Assembly (NCBI GenBank): GCA_036898135.1
Contig: CM072511.1
Span: forward strand, 163,199,564-163,263,563
Reading direction: 5' to 3'
DNA: 64,000 bases
DNA from: Oncomelania hupensis
Taxonomy: Eukaryota; Mollusca; Gastropoda; Littorinimorpha; Pomatiopsidae
Shown: positions 12,579 to 23,198 of the stretch, one piece after another
How positions within the stretch are numbered: position 1 is the stretch's first letter
How the letters are laid out: every line of letters begins with the position of its first letter
The notes under the pieces: generated by a model
Databases searched by the model: none
The model's input: only the letters and a program-made list of their open reading frames with translations
What the model was told of the DNA's origin: nothing
Position numbers and translations under genes: made by a program

Positions 12579-13353
12579 AAGCCATGGTCACACAGCCATT
12601 TACGGCTGAATCACGGCCAAAGCGCGTCCAAAATGTGTTACCCGTGGAGTGGACGTTGTTGTTCGCGTTGATGTCGAGGTTAAGACGAGCTACGGTCGAG
12701 GTATAGACGTGGCAGGACGCGGGGAGAAATCTGAACGGCATCGGACGCGGCAAAAAGTTTGTAGGTAGTGCTTTGTCAGTGATAAGCCGCTAAACACACG
12801 CTATTTCCCGTGATTCCAACGCGGTACATGCGTCTTATGACTGAACGCTAAACTTTCGCGTCTTACCGCGTCTCCCCAAGTTCTAATCACTGCCGGAACA
12901 CGGATTACCACGCGTGTGTTGCACGTCTTTACCGCGTGTTTTACCCGTGGTTGTGCGCGGGCTAAAATTTTGAGCAGTTCAAAACTTTTTGCCGCGTCCG
13001 ATGCCGTTCAGATTTCTCCCCGCGTCCTACCACGTCTATACCTCGACCGTAGCTCGTCTTAACTTCGACATCAACGCGAACAACAACGTCCACTCCACGG
13101 GTAACAAATTTTGGACGCGCTTTGGCCGTGATTCAGCCGTAAAGGGCTGTGTGACCGGGGCTTGCAGTTCAAAACGTTTTGCCGCGTCCGATGTCGTTCA
13201 GATTTCTCCCCGCGTCCTGCCACGTCTATACCTCGACCGTAGCTCGTCTTAACCTCGACATCAACGCGAACAACAACGTCCACTCCACGGGTAACAAATT
13301 TTGGACGCGCTTTGGCCGTGATTCAGCCGTAAAGGGCTGTGTGACCGGGGCTT
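12579..13353. mobile_element. Fold-back element, one arm duplicated in tandem
   Basis: The left arm 12579-12760 is the reverse complement of 12974-13163. An exact-length second copy of that arm follows at 13164-13353 (190 bp each, few differences). The outer ends are aagccatggtcacacagcc and ggctgtgtgaccggggctt. The ~213-bp loop has no coding frame. The form fits a non-autonomous fold-back or MITE-like DNA element. No target duplication could be defined. Confidence 0.7.
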
Positions 13354-13440
13354 TACGTATGAGAGAATAAGACTGCCGAATGTCTATCTATCATTCGTAA
13401 ACCTGTGCACTTCATATCTACCGCTTAGTTTAGTTTTATA

Positions 13441-13476
13441 GATTAACGTCCCCGGACACATAAGCGTATAGGGGAC
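13441..13476 (-). repeat. SINE 3'-end fragment
   Basis: Carries the gattaacgtccccggacac / cgtataggggac terminal domain also seen at 34416-34454 and 59264-59286. No head attached. Confidence 0.45.
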
Positions 13477-13499
13477 TGGATGGTAATCTACCGCTTTGC

Positions 13500-13898
13500 T
13501 ATAAATGCTCTGATATACAGGCACCCAGCTTGTGTAGTGACCTCAAGGATGGAAGGGGGGGGGGTTGGGGATGACTTAACACGCAGCTGTTTCACGTGCT
13601 GATGTTCACAGCCGTCTCTTTAGGCTAAACTATCGACGCGTGAGATAAGATGAAATGACCGACACATTGTTTCACTCACGTGAGTAGCTTAGCGCATACT
13701 AAGCACTTAATATCTGTACGTATTTCCTGATCCATTCATTTACTGACTCAATACTGGATACCCCACGCCAATCAACCTCATCATTGAAGTTTTATTTTCA
13801 TTAAAAAATTATTTTTTTTTTACCTGATTGGCGCGATTTGTGCGCTGATTGGAGAGACAGAAAGAGAAAGAAAGAGAGAGAGACAGAGAGAGAAAGAA

Positions 13899-13945
<47 letters not shown>

Positions 13946-14427
13946 GTGAAATGGAAGATGGAAGGAGTAGGCCAAGGAGAGAGGGATGGAGGTGACAACT
14001 AAGGGAATTAAGGATGTCCTGACAAACACGACTCAATTCTGGTAATTACTGCCCCTTCTTTCCAAGCCGATTGAAGTCCACACGTCACCACTTCAAGTCA
14101 GCAGAAATTAAGAAAAGTCACCGCCAAGGGCCAATGTCAAAGCTAATGGTTGAAATTATGGGGTTACGTCACCCTCGATCTCGCCGCTCACAGGTAACCG
14201 TAATCATAACTGCAAGAGGTAATAAGTACAGTAACGTACAGGTTTTAAAAAAAAGATAAGGTACAAGTACAGTGAAAGAAAGAGTACAGGTATTTCTTGT
14301 AACATTTGTTTTACTTCCGCAAACGAGAATGATTTTGGAGTCCTCATTTTTGTGCTGGCCAGCTTGATGAAGTGGGCCCAGTGCTCATTTCCTCGCAATC
14401 CCTGGCCCGGCTACATTACTGGTTCTA
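13500..14427. other. No gene seen; GA/GACA microsatellite
   Basis: Includes a GA-rich microsatellite with a (gaca)n end at 13856-13947. The rest is unassigned and has no defensible coding frame. Confidence 0.45.
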
Positions 14428-14464
14428 ATTAGTTAGTCATTGTTTATAGGGTCCAGCGGACTGG
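14428..14464 (-). repeat. 3' end of the ~570-bp retroposon family
   Basis: attagttagtcattgtttat followed by agggtccagcgga matches the terminal tail seen at 35483 and, inverted, at 25760-25800. Confidence 0.6.
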
Positions 14465-14667
14465 TTCTAACTAGTCCTCAGGACTGCCAGTTAATTGCAA
14501 TAAATCAAAAGACCCCTTTATACGGGAGACAAAGGGTTTGTGTAAAACACCAGTGATAAAGGTAGACATATATAGACATGGGCTGCAGTTTATCCATAGC
14601 ATGTTGGATAAAATCCTAATTAGTTGCTGTCCTCCATGGAATGAGGAATGATAGGAGAGATCTTTAA

Positions 14668-14680
14668 TAATAATAACAAT
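14668..14680. repeat. Target-site duplication, left, of intact LINE
   Basis: taataataacaat, identical to 18022-18034 across the 3.34-kb insertion. The word is of low complexity but includes the distinguishing acaat. Confidence 0.65.
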
Positions 14681-17600
14681 CCTATCCTATCCTGTCCCAT
14701 AACCCGAAGGTCGTAGGGGCACCACAGATGATCGCTTAACCAGCATACTCCATCTTTCTCTGTCCTCAGCAGCCCTCATGGCTTCGCTCAGTGTCAAACC
14801 AGTCCATTCTCGAATGTTGTCCTCCCACCTCTTTTTCGGTCTCCCCCTTCTTCTACCTCCTTGCACTGTGCCTTGCAGAATGGTCTTTGCAAGGCCTGAT
14901 GATCTGGTGACGTGGCCATACCATCGGAGTTTCCGTTTCTTCACCACTGTGAGCAGGTCATCGTGTTGTCCAATGGCTTGTGTGATGGTCTGTCGGACTT
15001 CAACGTTGGTGATGTGTTGGGTATAGGAAATGCACAGAAGTCTTCTGTAGCACCTCATCTCCATGCTTTGTATTCTTCGTTGGAGATCTGCTGTGAGGGT
15101 CCATGCTTCGCAAGCATATAGGAAGATGGAGATGACCAGAGAGCGCAGCAGTCTTCCTTTGGAATGTAGACTGATGGTTCTGTCTTTCCAAATGGGCTTC
15201 AACCTTGTCAGGGCAGCAGTTGTTTGTGCGATCCTGGAGAGGACTTCCTGTCGAGACCCATTGTCTGACACAATGGCTCCTAAATATTTGAAGCTGTGCA
15301 CTGTGTTGAGGGATTGGCCTTGTACTTTGATGTCCGTGTTGATGCCATTGGTGTTGTTGGTCATCATTTTGGTCTTCTCTGCACTTATTTCCATTCCATA
15401 AGCTCTGGAGGTGGTGTCAAGCCTCTGTACAAGCTGTTCAAGTTCTTGTTCCTCTCCAGCCAATCCATCAATATCATCCGCAAAACGAAGATTGGAGATT
15501 GCTCTGCCCCCTATGCTGACTGTGCCTTCGTGATCTGCAAGAGCATCTGACATGATGCGCTCTAGGAAGATGTTGAAGAGTGTTGGAGAGAGTAGGCATC
15601 CTTGACGCACACCGATTGTTGTTCTGAACCAGTTCCCGATGACGCTGTTATGGAGGACTGCACTGGTAGCCTTGTCATACAGGCTTTTGATGACTTCTAT
15701 AATTTTAGGGCTGATGTTGTACACTTTCATGGTTGCCCATAGAGCTGCATGCCAGACTCGGTCAAATGCCTTCTTGAAGTCTATGAACACATGATATAGA
15801 TGTTGTTGGTGCTGTAGGTATTTCTCACAGATTATTCTGAGGTTGAAAATCTGTTCAGTGGTACTTCGCCCTGCCATGAATCCTGCTTGTTCTTCAGCTA
15901 TGATTTGTTCAGCTTGTGGTTTCAACCTGTTGAGTATTATTTTCAGGAGGACCTTGCTGGGATGGCTGATGAGGCTGATGGTGCGGTAATTTTCACACTC
16001 CTGAAGGTTACCTTTTTTGGGAAGAGTGATGACAAGCGACTGGGTCCATGGTGTAGGCCATTCCCCACTCTGCCAGATCTTGTTACAGATAATGGTGAGA
16101 GCATCAGTCATCGCTTCTCCTCCTGCTTGTAGCAGTTCCGCTGGTATGTTGTCCACTCCCGCTGACTTCCCTTTCTTCAGCGATTGCACTGCTGCCTCAA
16201 CTTCTTCCCGGAGAATTGGGAGGATTTCTTCTTCTTCTCTGCTCTCGGGACATGCTAGAACTGATGGGTCTCCATTTGGTGTATGGTTGTAAAGGTCAGA
16301 GCAGTACTCTGTCCATCTGTCCAAGACTTCTTGTTCTTCTGTAAGGCAAATGCCAGACTTGCTTTGGATAGTGGAGACTTTGGGCTGTTTAACACTTGTC
16401 AGCCGCTTCACAGTCTGGTAGGCCTTCTTGCTGTTGTTCTTGTTCAGATTGTTCTCTATTTCCTGGCATTGATCTTCTATCCAGTTCTCCTTTGCTGTGC
16501 GCATGCCTTTTCGGATGTCATTGTTGATTTTTCGGTAGACATCAGCTCCCTGTGAGGTGTTCTTTTTCTTTTTTAACTCTCTTCGTTTATCACACAGATC
16601 CAAAAGTTCAGGTGTGATCCACGGCTTCTTCTTTGGTCGGTGCTTGCCAAGGATCTCAGTGGCGGCATCTGTTACAGCTGAGTTGAAGGTATTGGTCATG
16701 GTGTTGACATCTACTTCGCCTGCCCCCAAAATAAGCAGTGGTGCAAATTTCCCTCCAATTGTGGCCTGAAATATTTTTGCCACCTCCGGGTCTTGCAGTT
16801 TGTCCAGGTCGAACTTCAGCCTAGTGCACTTTGCTGTATTTACTCTCTTCAAATGGAGCCGGAAAGACATCATCACGAGATCGTGGTCACTTCCAATGTC
16901 TGCTCCTGGAAAAGTGCGTGTCCTGCCAATGTTGATGCTTGATCTGAAGCGTTTCTTGACCATGATGTAGTCGATCTGGTTGTGATGTTCCCCGCCGGGA
17001 CTGTGCCATGTCCATCGTCTGGATTTTTTGTGGAGACCAAGCGTGTTTGCCAGTACCAGATTGTTGTATCTGGCAAACTCCAATAGCCTCAGACCCCTGT
17101 CATTTGTCTCGTTGTTGCAGTGGGGTCCGCATGTGTCTCCCCAGTTGTGGTGCGCATCTTGGCCAACCTTGGCATTCCAGTCGCCTTGCACTATGACTAT
17201 GTCCTTCTTCGGCACTTGGTCAAGGACCGCCTGTATATTTTCATAAAAATCCTCCACTTCGCTGTCTTCATAGTCTGATGTTGGGGCATAGGCCTGGATG
17301 ATGGTAATGTTGAAAGGGGTTGCTCTCAGACGGATGGTAATGAGTCTACTGGAGACTGGGCGGCAACCCATGACAGTGGCTAGAATGTTCTTGTGGACCA
17401 AGAATCCAACGCCGTGTTCGTGCCTGTCATCTCTACCGCTGAAATAGAGCTTGTGGCCTTTGTCAGTCGTTGTTTCACCTAGGCCTTTCCAGCGCAGTTC
17501 GCTGATACCTAGAACGTTCCATCGATAGTGGTCCAGCTCGTGGGCCAGTTCTTCTAATTTTCCTTCCGCAGTTAGGGTCCTGACATTCCAGGTTCCTATG

Positions 17601-18021
17601 ACGATGTTGTTTCTCGTGCGGATCTTGCTAATTTGTCCATCAGTAGCATACTTTTCACCTCCGTCCTGGTGGCCAACGGAAGGCGCGGTCCTTGTGTAGC
17701 CGGGCGACGACCGATCCGGCATGGAATTAGTGGATAGCCTCATCATGTGTTGTGTCTTGGGCAAAAAAAGACCTGGCAGGGCCCAATCCTCTCCAGGCTG
17801 TTGGCCACAGCCGAAATCCACGAATACAGTGTGGCTCGCCTTGGCCCTGAGCACGTGGTCGTTGAACCTGTAGTAACGTGAGGTTCCTCCGCCCTGGCCG
17901 GTGACTTCTGTGTAGAAGACTTTCGCCCAGTGATGCCGTGCTAACATCACCCCTGTTAGTCGCCTCTTACGACACGCCGGGAAACGTTGGGTCTATTCTA
18001 TTTGCCCGAACCCACAGAGCT
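14681..18021 (-). mobile_element. Full-length RTE-like non-LTR retrotransposon
   Basis: The 3,341-bp unit runs from a 5' leader at 17948-18021 (minus-strand reading includes cgtcgtaagaggcgactaac) through one long ORF to a short GGATA-type tail at 14681-14695. taataataacaat flanks it on both sides. It lies inside the (TAA)n tail of an older CR1/L2-type LINE. Seven shorter relatives in this window share its 3' half, as expected of target-primed reverse transcription with 5' truncation. The RTE assignment rests on the single-ORF layout, small size and microsatellite tail; placement in a neighbouring clade is possible. Confidence 0.85.
14687..17947 (-). CDS. LINE ORF: AP-endonuclease and reverse transcriptase
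   Basis: A 1,086-codon uninterrupted frame starts at ATG 17947-17945; a GTG codon lies directly before it. Residues ~1-110 have no recognised domain. Residues ~115-367 are an APE-type endonuclease: GTWNVRTL, ISELRWKG (Glu), QAYAPTSDYE, GDWNAKVG, RRWTWHSPGGEHHNQIDYIM and GSDHDLVM with the catalytic Ser-Asp-His. Residues ~560-870 are the reverse transcriptase: GKSAGVDNIPAELL, ENYRTISLIS, EEQAGFMAGRSTTEQ, VFIDFKKAFDRVW (motif A Asp ~723), GVRQGCLLSPTLFNIFLE (motif B), FADDIDGLAG (motif C, FADD at ~822-825). The basic C-terminus (~1002-1086) has KKRKLRWYGHVTR and RRRGRPKKRWEDN. There is no RNase H. It should nick the target and copy its own RNA there. No stop or frameshift is visible, so it may still be competent. 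Confidence 0.9.
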   Translation of the reverse strand: MLARHHWAKVFYTEVTGQGGGTSRYYRFNDHVLRAKASHTVFVDFGCGQQPGEDWALPGLFLPKTQHMMRLSTNSMPDRSSPGYTRTAPSVGHQDGGEKYATDGQISKIRTRNNIVIGTWNVRTLTAEGKLEELAHELDHYRWNVLGISELRWKGLGETTTDKGHKLYFSGRDDRHEHGVGFLVHKNILATVMGCRPVSSRLITIRLRATPFNITIIQAYAPTSDYEDSEVEDFYENIQAVLDQVPKKDIVIVQGDWNAKVGQDAHHNWGDTCGPHCNNETNDRGLRLLEFARYNNLVLANTLGLHKKSRRWTWHSPGGEHHNQIDYIMVKKRFRSSINIGRTRTFPGADIGSDHDLVMMSFRLHLKRVNTAKCTRLKFDLDKLQDPEVAKIFQATIGGKFAPLLILGAGEVDVNTMTNTFNSAVTDAATEILGKHRPKKKPWITPELLDLCDKRRELKKKKNTSQGADVYRKINNDIRKGMRTAKENWIEDQCQEIENNLNKNNSKKAYQTVKRLTSVKQPKVSTIQSKSGICLTEEQEVLDRWTEYCSDLYNHTPNGDPSVLACPESREEEEILPILREEVEAAVQSLKKGKSAGVDNIPAELLQAGGEAMTDALTIICNKIWQSGEWPTPWTQSLVITLPKKGNLQECENYRTISLISHPSKVLLKIILNRLKPQAEQIIAEEQAGFMAGRSTTEQIFNLRIICEKYLQHQQHLYHVFIDFKKAFDRVWHAALWATMKVYNISPKIIEVIKSLYDKATSAVLHNSVIGNWFRTTIGVRQGCLLSPTLFNIFLERIMSDALADHEGTVSIGGRAISNLRFADDIDGLAGEEQELEQLVQRLDTTSRAYGMEISAEKTKMMTNNTNGINTDIKVQGQSLNTVHSFKYLGAIVSDNGSRQEVLSRIAQTTAALTRLKPIWKDRTISLHSKGRLLRSLVISIFLYACEAWTLTADLQRRIQSMEMRCYRRLLCISYTQHITNVEVRQTITQAIGQHDDLLTVVKKRKLRWYGHVTRSSGLAKTILQGTVQGGRRRGRPKKRWEDNIREWTGLTLSEAMRAAEDRERWSMLVKRSSVVPLRPSGYGTG

Positions 18022-18031
18022 TAATAATAAC

Positions 18032-18097
<66 letters not shown>

Positions 18098-18101
18098 AAT
18101 G

Positions 18102-18190
<89 letters not shown>
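18022..18190. repeat. (TAA)n tract, tail of the older LINE and LINE target
   Basis: Taa triplets with single caa, aaa and gat interruptions. On the minus strand it directly follows the 3' UTR of the LINE at 18191-18700, so it is best read as that element's microsatellite tail. The RTE-like LINE inserted into its far end; 18022-18034 is the right copy of the 13-bp duplication. Confidence 0.8.
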
Positions 18191-18191
<1 letters not shown>

Positions 18192-18700
18192 TTGCATTTA
18201 CACAACGCATTTTTCATTAGAATAACAACTCAATGCGCTTACACACATCATTCGTACGCATTATCACAACATTCGCACTACATCATGTACAGCATCATTC
18301 GGAAAGTATTATTACTGTTCATACTATTTACACAGAAAACGCCTTGCGGAACAAGTGCGTTTTTAAGGAGCTCTTGAAGGAAACAAGGTCTGAACAATGT
18401 CTTAAACCGGCAGGCAGCGCATTCCAAACATTGGGTGCTTGAAAACTAAAAGACCGTTCGCCAATTGTTTTAAGCCGACGCGTAGGCGTTTTCAAAAGTT
18501 TTTATATGATGAGCGCAAAGAACGAGGTGTAGTGTAGGTAGTGAGTACCTCAGACAGATATGGTGGAAGTAACTGGTACAAGTGACGGAAAGCTAGGACA
18601 GCAATTTTGTATTCAATGCGGAACTTGACAGGGAGCCAGTGGAGCTGCATTAAGAGAGGCGTGACATGATCTTTCTCCTTTTCTCTGCTGCCAATGGTTT
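18191..18700 (-). pseudogene. CR1/L2-type LINE remnant (RT C-terminus plus 3' UTR)
   Basis: The minus frame ending at 18492 reads PLLMQLHWLPVKFRIEYKI, LPPYLSEVLT and TPRSLRSS, the hallmark C-terminal segment of CR1/L2 ORF2 proteins. About 300 bp of 3' UTR follow, with an aatgcgctt / gtgtaaatgcaatttta terminus and the (TTA)n tail at 18022-18190. Upstream it runs straight into the 20-bp satellite, so the catalytic RT domain is missing. Confidence 0.75.
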
Positions 18701-18712
18701 GCATGTGTGGAT

Positions 18713-19480
18713 GTGTGCCATAGATACAGATGGTATGCCATAGATACAGATGGTGTGCCATAGATACAGATGGTGTGCCGTAGATACAGATGGTGTGCCA
18801 TAGATACAGATGTGTGCCATAGATACAGATGTGTGCCATAGACACAGATGTGTGCCATAGACACAGATGTGTGCCATAGATACAGATGGTGTGCCATACA
18901 TACAGATGTGTGCCATAGACACAGATGTGTGCCATAGACACAGATGTGTGCCATAGATACAGATGGTATGCCATAGATACAGTTGGTGTGCCATAGATAC
19001 AGATGGTGTGCAATAGATACAGATGGTGTGCCATAGATACAGTTGGTGTGCAATAGATACAGATGGTGTGCAATAGATACAGATGGTATGCCATAGATAC
19101 AGTTGGTGTGCCATAGATACAGATGGTGTGCAATAGATACAGATGGTGTGCCATAGATACAGATGGTGTGCCATAGACACAGATGTGTGCCATAGATACA
19201 GTTGGTGTGCCATAGATACAGTTGGTGTGCCATAGATACAGATGGTGTGCCATAGACACAGATGGTGTGCCATAGATACAGATGATGTGCCATAGACACA
19301 GATGGTGTGCAATAGATGCAGATGGTGTGCCATAGGTACAGATGGTGTGCCATAGATACAGATGGTGTGCCATAGGTACAGATGGTGTGCCATAGATACA
19401 GATGATGTGCCATAGACACAGATGGTGTGCAATAGATGCAGATGGTGTGCCATAGATACAGATGGTGTGCCATAGATACA
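18713..19480. repeat. 20-bp satellite array, left block
   Basis: About 38 units of gccatagatacagatggtgt. Some units are 18 bp (lacking one gt), and recurrent variants are gccatagacac, gcaatagatac and gttggtgt. Three minus-strand frames are open because 20 bp is not a multiple of three: each shows the same 20-residue period (MAHHLYLWHT then ICIYGTPSVS). No real gene is implied. Confidence 0.95.
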
Positions 19481-19991
19481 TTACATGATTATTGCTTTAG
19501 GTCCAGCGGACTCTTCCGAGCTAAATCAGGACCGGACAACCCCTGGTCCGCATAAAAGATCTGCTGAAACAACCCTAGTGGCAAAACTGAAAGCTGTCCA
19601 CCACCCAGTCACTTTACAATAAAGACATCCCACGCAGGGGGCGCTGAGGCTGTACTCTAATTTATCGAACCCCAGTTTACAAAAACAAAATAGAATACAA
19701 ACATCATTATAAATTATCAACAAAACACATACATATAAAATGCCTACATTGTTAAATAATAACATCATAGAAAGCCCTAGTGACCACCTGGCAGAAAGCG
19801 TCCAATATTCCCAAGCTGACCCAACAGACCTCATACACAAATAAAGGAGTCTCGCCCCGGAAGAGTTTTCAAGAAAAAAAGTTGATGACTGGTCTAGCGA
19901 AGAAGAAGATAGTATAGCAGATTGATCGAACAGAGCAGGTATGAGAAAGAGCAAATGAGAAAGACAGCGACAGTGGGAATTCAAAGCACTT
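19481..19991 (-). mobile_element. 5'-truncated copy of the ~570-bp retroposon inside the satellite
   Basis: Begins (plus strand) ttacatgattattgctttag, the reversed tail, and ends at ggaattcaaagcact, short of the 5' end seen in the full copy at 33773-34343. tgccatagataca lies on both sides (19468-19480, 19992-20004). It fits a target duplication, but the array itself contains that word. Confidence 0.85.
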
Positions 19992-22041
19992 TGCCATAGA
20001 TACAGATGGTGTGCCATAGATACAGATGGTGTGCCATAGATACAGATGATGTGCCATAGATACAGATGATGTGCCATAGATACAGATGGTGTGCCATAGA
20101 TACAGATGTGTGCCATAGATACAGATGATGTGCCATATATACAGATGGTGTGCCATAGATACAGATGGTGTGCCATAGATACAGATGGTGTGCCATAGAC
20201 ACAGATGGTGTGCCATAGATACAGATGATGTGCCATAGACACAGATGGTGTGCCATAGATACAGATGGTGTGCCATAGATACAGATGTGTGCCATAGATA
20301 CAGATGATGTGCCATATATACAGATGGTGTGCCATAGATACAGATGGTGTGCCATAGATACAGATGATGTGCCATAGACACAGATGGTGTGCCATAGACA
20401 CAGATGGTGTGCCATAGATACAGATGATGTGCCATAGACACAGATGGTGTGCCATAGACACAGATGGTGTGCCGTAGATACAGATGGTGTGCCATAGATG
20501 CAGATGGTGTGCCATAGATACAGATGGTGTGCAATAGATACAGATGATGTGCCATAGATACAGATGGTGTGCCATAGATACAGATGGTGTGTGCCATAGA
20601 TACAGATGGTGTGCCATAGATACAGATGGTGTGCCATAGATACAGATGGTGTGCCATAGATACAGATGGTGTGCCATAGACACAGATGGTGTACCATAGA
20701 TATAGATGTGTGCCATAGATACAGATGGTGTGCCATAGATATAGATGTGTGCCATAGATACAGATGGTGTGCCATAGATACAGATGGTGTGCCATAGATA
20801 CAGATGGTGTGCCATAGATACAGATGGTGTGCCATAGATACAGATGATGAGTGCCATAGATACAGATGGTGTGCCATAGATACAGATAGTGTGCCATAGA
20901 TACAGATGGTGTGCCATAGATACAGATAGTGTGCCATAGATACAGATAGTGTGCCATAGATACAGATGGTGTGCCATAGATACAGATGGTGTGCCATAGA
21001 TACAGATGGTGTGCCATAGATACAGATGGTGTGCCATAGATACAGATGGTGTGTGCCATAGATACAGATAGTGTGCCATAGATACAGATAGTGTGCCATA
21101 GATACAGATGGTGTATGCCATAGATACAGATGGTGTGCCATAGATACAGATGGTGTGCCATAGATACAGATGGTGTGTGCCATAGATACAGATGGTGTGT
21201 GCCATAGATACAGATGGTGTGTGCCATAGATACACATGGTGTGTGCCATAGATACAGATGGTGTGTGCCATAGATACACATGGTGTGTGCCATAGATACA
21301 GATGGTGTGTGCCATAGATACAGATGGTGTGTGCCATAGATACAGATGGTGTGCCATAGACACAGATGGTGTGCCATAGATACAGATGTTGTGCCATAGA
21401 TACAGATGTTGTGCCATAGATACAGATGTTGTGTGCCATAGATACAGATGTTGTGTGCCATAGATACAGATGGTGTGCCATAGATACAGATGGTGTGTGC
21501 CATAGATACAGATGGTGTGCCATAGATACAGATAGTGTGCCATAGATACAGATGGTGTGCCATAGACACAGATGGTGTGCCATAGACACAGATGGTGTGT
21601 GCCATAGATACAGATGGTGTGTGCCATAGATACAGATGGTGTGTGCCATAGATACAGATGGTGTGCCATAGACACAGATGGTGTGCCATAGACACAGATG
21701 GTGTGTGCCATAGATACAGATGGTGTGTGCCATAGATACAGATGGTGTGCCATAGATACAGATGGTGTGCCATAGATACAGATGGTGTGTGCCATAGATA
21801 CAGATAGTGTGCCATAGATACAGATGGTGTGCCATAGATACAGATGGTGTGCCATAGATACAGATGGTGTGTGCCATAGATACAGATGGTGTGCCATAGA
21901 TACAGATGGTGTGCCCTAGATACAGATGGTGTGTGCCATAGATACAGATGGTGTGTGCCATAGATACAGATGGTGTGTGCCATAGATACAGATGGTGTGT
22001 GCCATAGATACAGATGGTGTGTGCCATAGATACAGATGGCC
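19992..22041. repeat. 20-bp satellite array, right block
   Basis: About 100 units. Variant types are clustered: gatgatgtgcc units near 20.0-20.5 kb, gatagtgtgcc near 20.9-21.1 kb, 22-bp gtgtgt units from about 21.05 kb rightward. Such blocks suggest local unit duplication. The 638-833-codon frames across it are repeat artefacts. Confidence 0.95.
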
Positions 22042-22461
22042 ATTTCCCCTTGGAAAAATTTTCTTTTCTTTTTATAAAAAATTTCCTTTTTCTATTTCTT
22101 GTATTTTTATCAATGTTCTGTTGTTGTTTTCTGTCGTCCGCCAGTGATATTTTGACACATTATTATGATTTGGGTAGCACTTATTTAAGCCTTGTGCTTT
22201 TGTGCGCCCTGATGTTTTGCCTTGTATTAATATGTGGTTTGTTTGTTGAATAAATGTTAAAACAGGTGGCCATTTGGCTGTGTTCCCAGCTCGCCAGTGT
22301 CTCAGCTGGGCTTGCTAAAGATCAAGGGACTGGTTTTAGCCAAGACGCTGTCAATAAACTCCAACCCCTACCTATAGCCGAGCCACCTTTATCACTTGTG
22401 CTCCACACATACTATTTGTCTCCCTTGTTAAACGGGCCAGCAGTCACTTCCTACACATAAC
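22042..22461. other. No gene seen; unassigned flank
   Basis: T-rich at first (22060-22130), then mixed sequence with a gaataaatgtt word near 22248. Not matched to any repeat in the window. Confidence 0.35.
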
Positions 22462-23191
22462 TATGGTGGCCTACTAGCGCCAAAACCTGATAATTACAAT
22501 TATCATGTAATAATTACAAATATCAAGTGATGATTACAATTATCAAGAGATAATTACAATTATCATTGAAAATTACAAATATGTTCGTGTGATCATGTTT
22601 AATTTTCAGTTTGGGCTCTATCCATCCGCCTAGAAATGCGCCAAAACTGAAAATTGTAATTATCACATAATAATTACAATTTTCACTTGATAATTATAAT
22701 TTTCACGTGATCATGCTTAATTCTGGTAAGACGGCTTACTAGCGTCAAAACCTGCAAAACTTACATGTATCAGTGATAATTGTAATTAACACGTGTTCTG
22801 TGTAATTCACAGAGATACTGGTAATTCACAGTGTTAATTACTAATTTTCAATTTTGGCCATGCTTTACTAGGGCCAAAACCCCAGGCGTGCTGGGAACAG
22901 TGCTGCTACCGCGCATGCGCATCGGGCCGCGCATGCTCAACTTGATATTTATAATTTTCAGTGATAACTGTAATTATCGCTTAATAATTGTAATTATCTC
23001 TTGATAATTGTAATTATGTCATGATATTAGTAATTATCAGGTTTTTGCTTTAGAAAAGCATGGCAAATACTAATAAATATTAATGAACACTGCGGATTAC
23101 CGGTATCTCTGTAAATTACACAGAACACGTGATAATTTCAATTATCTCGTGATAATGGTAACTCTCGGTTTTGGCACTAGTAGGCTGTCAT
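22462..23191. mobile_element. Fold-back/MITE-like element of self-complementary subrepeats
   Basis: Left end atggtggcctactagcgcc faces the inverted right end (minus-strand reading atgacagcctactagtgcc). acataac lies just outside both ends (22455-22461, 23192-23198), a candidate 7-bp target duplication with one extra t on the left. The interior is many near-palindromic words of the type tgataattacaattatca on both sides of a GC-rich centre (22880-22940, accgcgcatgcgcatcgg). No ORF. Confidence 0.65.
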
Positions 23192-23198
23192 ACATAAC

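Noticed and set aside
12989..13370. Two similar ORFs starting MPRPM at 12989 and 13179
   Set aside because: They arise from the 190-bp tandem arms of the fold-back element; the same DNA inverted at 12579 has no such frame.
19992..22041. CRISPR array
   Set aside because: The 20-bp units are contiguous with no spacers, no cas genes, and the context is eukaryotic.
18492..22043. Minus-strand frames of 267-833 codons with a 20-residue repeat, as a repetitive protein gene
   Set aside because: All three frames are open with the same repeat, which follows from a stop-free 20-bp unit; no start context, splice logic or composition change supports coding.
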